Part shown: one piece after another, positions 5,565 through 8,204 of the stretch
How positions within the stretch are numbered: the first letter of the stretch is position 1
Layout of the letters: the number at the start of each line of letters is the position of its first letter
Assembly: GCA_024402115.1 (NCBI GenBank)
Contig: JAKSJQ010000065.1
Location: forward strand, 1 to 8,204
From: Bacteroidales bacterium
GTDB lineage: Bacteria > Bacteroidota > Bacteroidia > Bacteroidales > UBA932
Length of the DNA stretch: 8,204 nucleotides
Direction: 5' to 3'
Translations under genes and position numbers: made by a program
Notes under the pieces: model-generated
Told to the model about the DNA's origin: nothing
What the model saw: only the letters and a program-made list of their open reading frames with translations
Databases searched by the model: none

Positions 5565-7670
5565 ATGAAGAAATTTGTTGTGTTGCTTGCGGCTGCAGTT
5601 CTTGCAGCCTGTACGATTGATGAGCCCTTCACTGGGAAGCCAGGCGAAGACACCCAGTTGGGTCAGGCTCAGGAAAGGACTATCGTGATGTCCGCCTCAT
5701 CGGCGGATCCGGAGACAAAGACCACCCTCGACGGCGTCCAGGTCCTCTGGGACCAGGGAGATGCTTTCCGTGTGATGAGCACAGGCGCAGGGGCGCTTGA
5801 CCTCAGGATGGAACTCTTGAGCGAGGCCGGCCATCCGTTTGGCGAGTTCACGGCGACGACCTCCGATGAGGGGGAGCTGGATGACAGCTATGTCGCCGTA
5901 TATCCATATTCTTCCATGGCCGGAGCGGAGAATGGAGCAATTAAGATAGAAATACCTCAGAAGCAGGAATATGTGGCTGGCTCCTTCGGACATGCCGCCA
6001 ATATCATGGTGGGAACGGTGGAACTCAGCGGTGAGAAGTATAACGCGAATTTCAGCAACGTGATGGGTGTTCTCCAGCTTTCTCTCACAGGTGACTGCGC
6101 GGTAGACAACATCACCATATCCGACAGGGGAGGAAAGAGCCTATGGGGCAATTCGACCCTTCCTTCGGCGGATTGTCTGGATGGAATCACATCGGAGGAG
6201 ATTGAGGGCGGCAGCTCGATGGTCATTCTTGACTGCAAGGGCGTGCAGCTTTCTTCGGAGCCGACCACCTTCCATTTCGTCGTTCCTGTGGGATCATTTG
6301 ACGAGGGCTTCGATGTCAGCGTCTATGCAGGTGATTCATACATGGATTTCGGAACCTCGAAGGCCAATGTAATCTCGCTCAATTCCATCAAGAAGATGCC
6401 TGCCAGGTCAGTCTCCCTGACTGCGATCGAGACTTTCAATATCGAGAATAACGCGTTGAAGACCTATCTTGACAAGGGACCTTACAGCAAGTGGGGTGCA
6501 ACGACGTATTTCACGGGAGCTTTGGCTACTTCTGCCATAGACCAAGATAATCCTAAGTACAAGACAATAAGCTGGACAGGCGGCTCCTCAGCCACCTATC
6601 ATGTAGGATTGACGGATGTGACGAAATGCCAGGACGTCTATATGGAAAGGGAGGTCACGGGAACAAGTCATGCGTTCATGAATATGATTCCTGGGCATAT
6701 ATATGCCTACCAGGTAAAGGACGGCAACGAGGTCAAGGCAAGCGGCAAGTTCAAGGCAGAGGGTCGAGTTCGTATGGTGACCGTTGAGGATACATGGAAC
6801 TTCCGCGATCTCGGTGGTTGGACAGGACTCAGCAACCATCAGATAGAATTTGGCTGGGTTTATCGTTGCGGCAGCCTCAATGGAGTATGGCAACTCGGAA
6901 CTTCTGACAGGGATATGAATATTTTGGCGGATGCAAAGAACTATTCGCCGCTTTCAAAGACATCTGAGCAGCAGCTTAAGGATATGGGCATCAAGGGAGA
7001 ACTTGACCTGAGGGCCATTCCTGATGAGGAGACCTCGACTAAAACGGATAAATCTCATGCATATTCGCTCGATATGCCTCATACTGGCATTGCAGATTGG
7101 GTTTTCAAGAGAATAATGACGAATAATGCCATGTCAAATCCTATGACATATTATTCAGTGGTTCAGGATGTCGCTTGGATTATCGACCAGGTCGTAAACA
7201 AGAACAATCCGGTTGCATTCCATTGCAAGTCAGGAGCAGACAGAACCGGTGCGGTAGGATTTACCATTCTGTCTCTGCTGGGCGTTTCGGAAGGAAACAT
7301 CGCTCTTGAATTCGAGATTACCAACATGTCCCATGAGCAGAAGGTTGTGAAAGGTACGTCTGCTCTGAGGGGGAAGTATACAGGTTCAACTCTATTCGTG
7401 AAATCCGTTCCTCAGGAGTTCTATTCGACTAAGGGCTTCATGACATATTCTTCCGACAAGGGCAAGGACAGACAGGAAAAAGCCTACTACTACCTGAACC
7501 AGCAGTTTGCGGCGCAGGGAGTGGCAATCAATGCAAGTGACCTTGACAGGTTCATCGAGAAGATGCTCGGAATGTCAGCCGGCGAGTATCAGCACCCGAG
7601 CTGGGCGGCAGAGAACGGAAATACCCTCGAGAGCATCTATTCAAAGGTTCAGACCAATAAGATCGTGTAG
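5565..7670 (+). CDS. Lipoprotein: fimbrillin-like domain fused to tyrosine phosphatase
   Basis: A 701-residue, probably surface-exposed lipoprotein. Residues 1-15 are a signal peptide with lipobox LAAC (C16), followed by acidic residues D19-E20. Residues about 38-290 resemble fimbrillin/Mfa-like modules: the KTTLDG...VLWDQGDAFRV opening (52-70), YVAVYPYS (109-116), and alternating beta strands. Residues about 295-405 look like a small beta-sandwich linker. The C-terminal part is a tyrosine/dual-specificity phosphatase of the Y_phosphatase3 (LipA/MptpB-like) kind: NFRDLGGW (412-419), GWVYRCGSL (430-438), GELDLR (478-483), and the CX5R loop HCKSGADRTG (553-562) with nucleophile C554 and R560. 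The catalytic signature is intact, so it should hydrolyse phosphoesters (phosphotyrosine or phosphoinositide), but the substrate is unknown. GC content in sampled lines falls from about 65% in the N-terminal part to about 40% in the phosphatase part. The start ATG at 5565 begins the signal peptide, 14 bases after the ProC-like gene. Confidence 0.9.
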   Translation: MKKFVVLLAAAVLAACTIDEPFTGKPGEDTQLGQAQERTIVMSASSADPETKTTLDGVQVLWDQGDAFRVMSTGAGALDLRMELLSEAGHPFGEFTATTSDEGELDDSYVAVYPYSSMAGAENGAIKIEIPQKQEYVAGSFGHAANIMVGTVELSGEKYNANFSNVMGVLQLSLTGDCAVDNITISDRGGKSLWGNSTLPSADCLDGITSEEIEGGSSMVILDCKGVQLSSEPTTFHFVVPVGSFDEGFDVSVYAGDSYMDFGTSKANVISLNSIKKMPARSVSLTAIETFNIENNALKTYLDKGPYSKWGATTYFTGALATSAIDQDNPKYKTISWTGGSSATYHVGLTDVTKCQDVYMEREVTGTSHAFMNMIPGHIYAYQVKDGNEVKASGKFKAEGRVRMVTVEDTWNFRDLGGWTGLSNHQIEFGWVYRCGSLNGVWQLGTSDRDMNILADAKNYSPLSKTSEQQLKDMGIKGELDLRAIPDEETSTKTDKSHAYSLDMPHTGIADWVFKRIMTNNAMSNPMTYYSVVQDVAWIIDQVVNKNNPVAFHCKSGADRTGAVGFTILSLLGVSEGNIALEFEITNMSHEQKVVKGTSALRGKYTGSTLFVKSVPQEFYSTKGFMTYSSDKGKDRQEKAYYYLNQQFAAQGVAINASDLDRFIEKMLGMSAGEYQHPSWAAENGNTLESIYSKVQTNKIV

Positions 7671-7676
7671 AAAGAT

Positions 7677-7814
7677 ATGGAAAAGATATATACGGAATAC
7701 ACTGCACCGGAGTGCAGAGTGATAGAGATCAGATCGGAGTCATCTCTTTTGGTTGCGAGCGACGAGAATCGCACTCAGTCCTTCAGACTGGACGACGACT
7801 ACGGCGAGTGGTAG
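7677..7814 (+). CDS. Small 45-residue acidic-tailed protein
   Basis: A 45-codon frame from ATG 7677 to TAG 7814, starting 6 bases after the stop of the fimbrillin-phosphatase gene. The protein opens MEKIYTEYTAPECRVIEIRS and continues through a short hydrophobic patch (SSLLVAS, 22-28) to an acidic, aromatic tail (LDDDYGEW, 38-45). It has no signal peptide or membrane segment. Its pattern (K-x-Y-x3-Y-x-A/K-P-E-x-x-V-I-E, then LL-x-A/G-S, then an acidic tail ending near a Trp) resembles short Bacteroidales proteins of unknown function that I recall often trailing lipoprotein or secreted-protein genes. It is very likely in the same transcript as the phosphatase. It converges on the DUF5715 gene with a 15-bp gap and no obvious terminator. 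Being short, it could be missed by gene finders, but the spacing and residue pattern support it. Confidence 0.7.
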   Translation: MEKIYTEYTAPECRVIEIRSESSLLVASDENRTQSFRLDDDYGEW

Positions 7815-7829
7815 AGGGCTGCACCCGAC

Positions 7830-8204
7830 CTACTGGCGGGAAGTCATGTGGAAGCAGCTTTCCTTCTTCTCGTACTTGACATAGAGGCGGCCGGCTTCCT
7901 GCTCTTCGCGCAGAACTTCCGCGAGGACCTTCCTGAGGTCGTCGGGATCCATCCAGTGTTTGTCCTTGCCGACATGCTGGAAGGTGTAGTAGGAGATGTC
8001 CCAGGTCGTGCCGTAGCAGTGAGCTGAATTTGCGCTTGCATTGACGTTGACCTTCCTGAGATTCTTCACATCCTCGTCGGTGCGGAGGACGGATGTCACG
8101 GTGAACTGATATTTAGGAAGCCCGTTCTCCTTGAGCTTCGCCCTGAAGGACTCACCTATGCGGTCGAGCTCCTTCTTCGCATTCTTGGTGAGGTAGGGGA
8201 TGGA
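7830..8204 (-). CDS. DUF5715 / peptidase M15-like protein, 5' end cut by window
   Basis: The last 124 residues are visible; the reading frame runs open to the right edge, so the N-terminus is missing. An internal GTG at 8097-8099 is not the start, because the 35 codons before it continue the same fold (IPYLTKNAKKELDRIGESF). NVNASANSAHCYGTTWDISY (fragment residues 52-71) has the S-x-H-x2-G-x3-D pattern of M15/VanY-type D-Ala-D-Ala peptidases, with probable zinc ligands H62 and D69. The final YVKYEKKESCFHMTSR supplies a third histidine (H119). I recall this as the Bacteroidota DUF5715 family, so a role in peptidoglycan trimming in the periplasm is inferred from the M15-like motif. It is convergent with the small protein gene and shows no frameshift in the visible part. 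Confidence 0.8.
   Translation of the reverse strand, partial: SIPYLTKNAKKELDRIGESFRAKLKENGLPKYQFTVTSVLRTDEDVKNLRKVNVNASANSAHCYGTTWDISYYTFQHVGKDKHWMDPDDLRKVLAEVLREEQEAGRLYVKYEKKESCFHMTSRQ

Noticed and set aside
7597..8204. Hidden terminator between the small protein gene and the convergent DUF5715 gene
   Set aside because: No stem with a T-tract is visible in the 15-bp gap or just beyond it on either strand.

Overview
The window looks like chromosomal DNA of a Bacteroidota member, most likely Bacteroidales from a gut or rumen-type habitat. The evidence is the promoter style (TAnnTTTG -7 boxes, several with a TTTG-like -33 element about 20 bases upstream and no clear Shine-Dalgarno sequences), the lipoproteins with short signal peptides, a fimbrillin-like domain, a DUF5715-type protein and a GH67 alpha-glucuronidase lipoprotein. 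No phage, CRISPR, tRNA or rRNA gene is visible.

Layout, left to right. Positions 1-173 are non-coding and hold the tail of a probable terminator and a 129-bp inverted repeat with 21-bp perfect arms and internal hairpins. On the minus strand, 174-2243 encodes a GH67 alpha-glucuronidase lipoprotein. It is divergent from a beta-phosphoglucomutase-like HAD hydrolase (2334-2966, +). Next is a small META-domain lipoprotein (3021-3434, +) with its own promoter. A bidirectional terminator separates it from a convergent neutral zinc metallopeptidase of the YpfJ type (3524-4390, -).

The 374-bp AT-rich gap 4391-4764 holds the metallopeptidase promoter and a complete small transcription unit: a strong promoter, about 117 nt without a convincing gene, and a strong terminator. 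This is a candidate small RNA or attenuated leader. It also holds the promoter of a ProC-like reductase (4765-5550, +). Fourteen bases after the reductase comes a 701-aa lipoprotein joining a fimbrillin-like N-terminal region to a C-terminal tyrosine phosphatase (5565-7670, +). Six bases later is a 45-codon small protein gene (7677-7814, +). These three probably form one operon. The window ends in a convergent minus-strand DUF5715/M15-like gene cut by the right edge (7830-8204).

Functionally this is a set of mostly cell-envelope genes: four lipoproteins or probably exported proteins, an anchored protease and a putative surface phosphatase, plus two cytosolic enzymes. GH67 points to use of glucuronoxylan side chains, but no susCD pair or other xylanase is in view. 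I see no demonstrable new multi-gene system. The best leads are the candidate small RNA at about 4570-4686, the fimbrillin-phosphatase fusion with its trailing small protein, and the structured repeat at 35-163.
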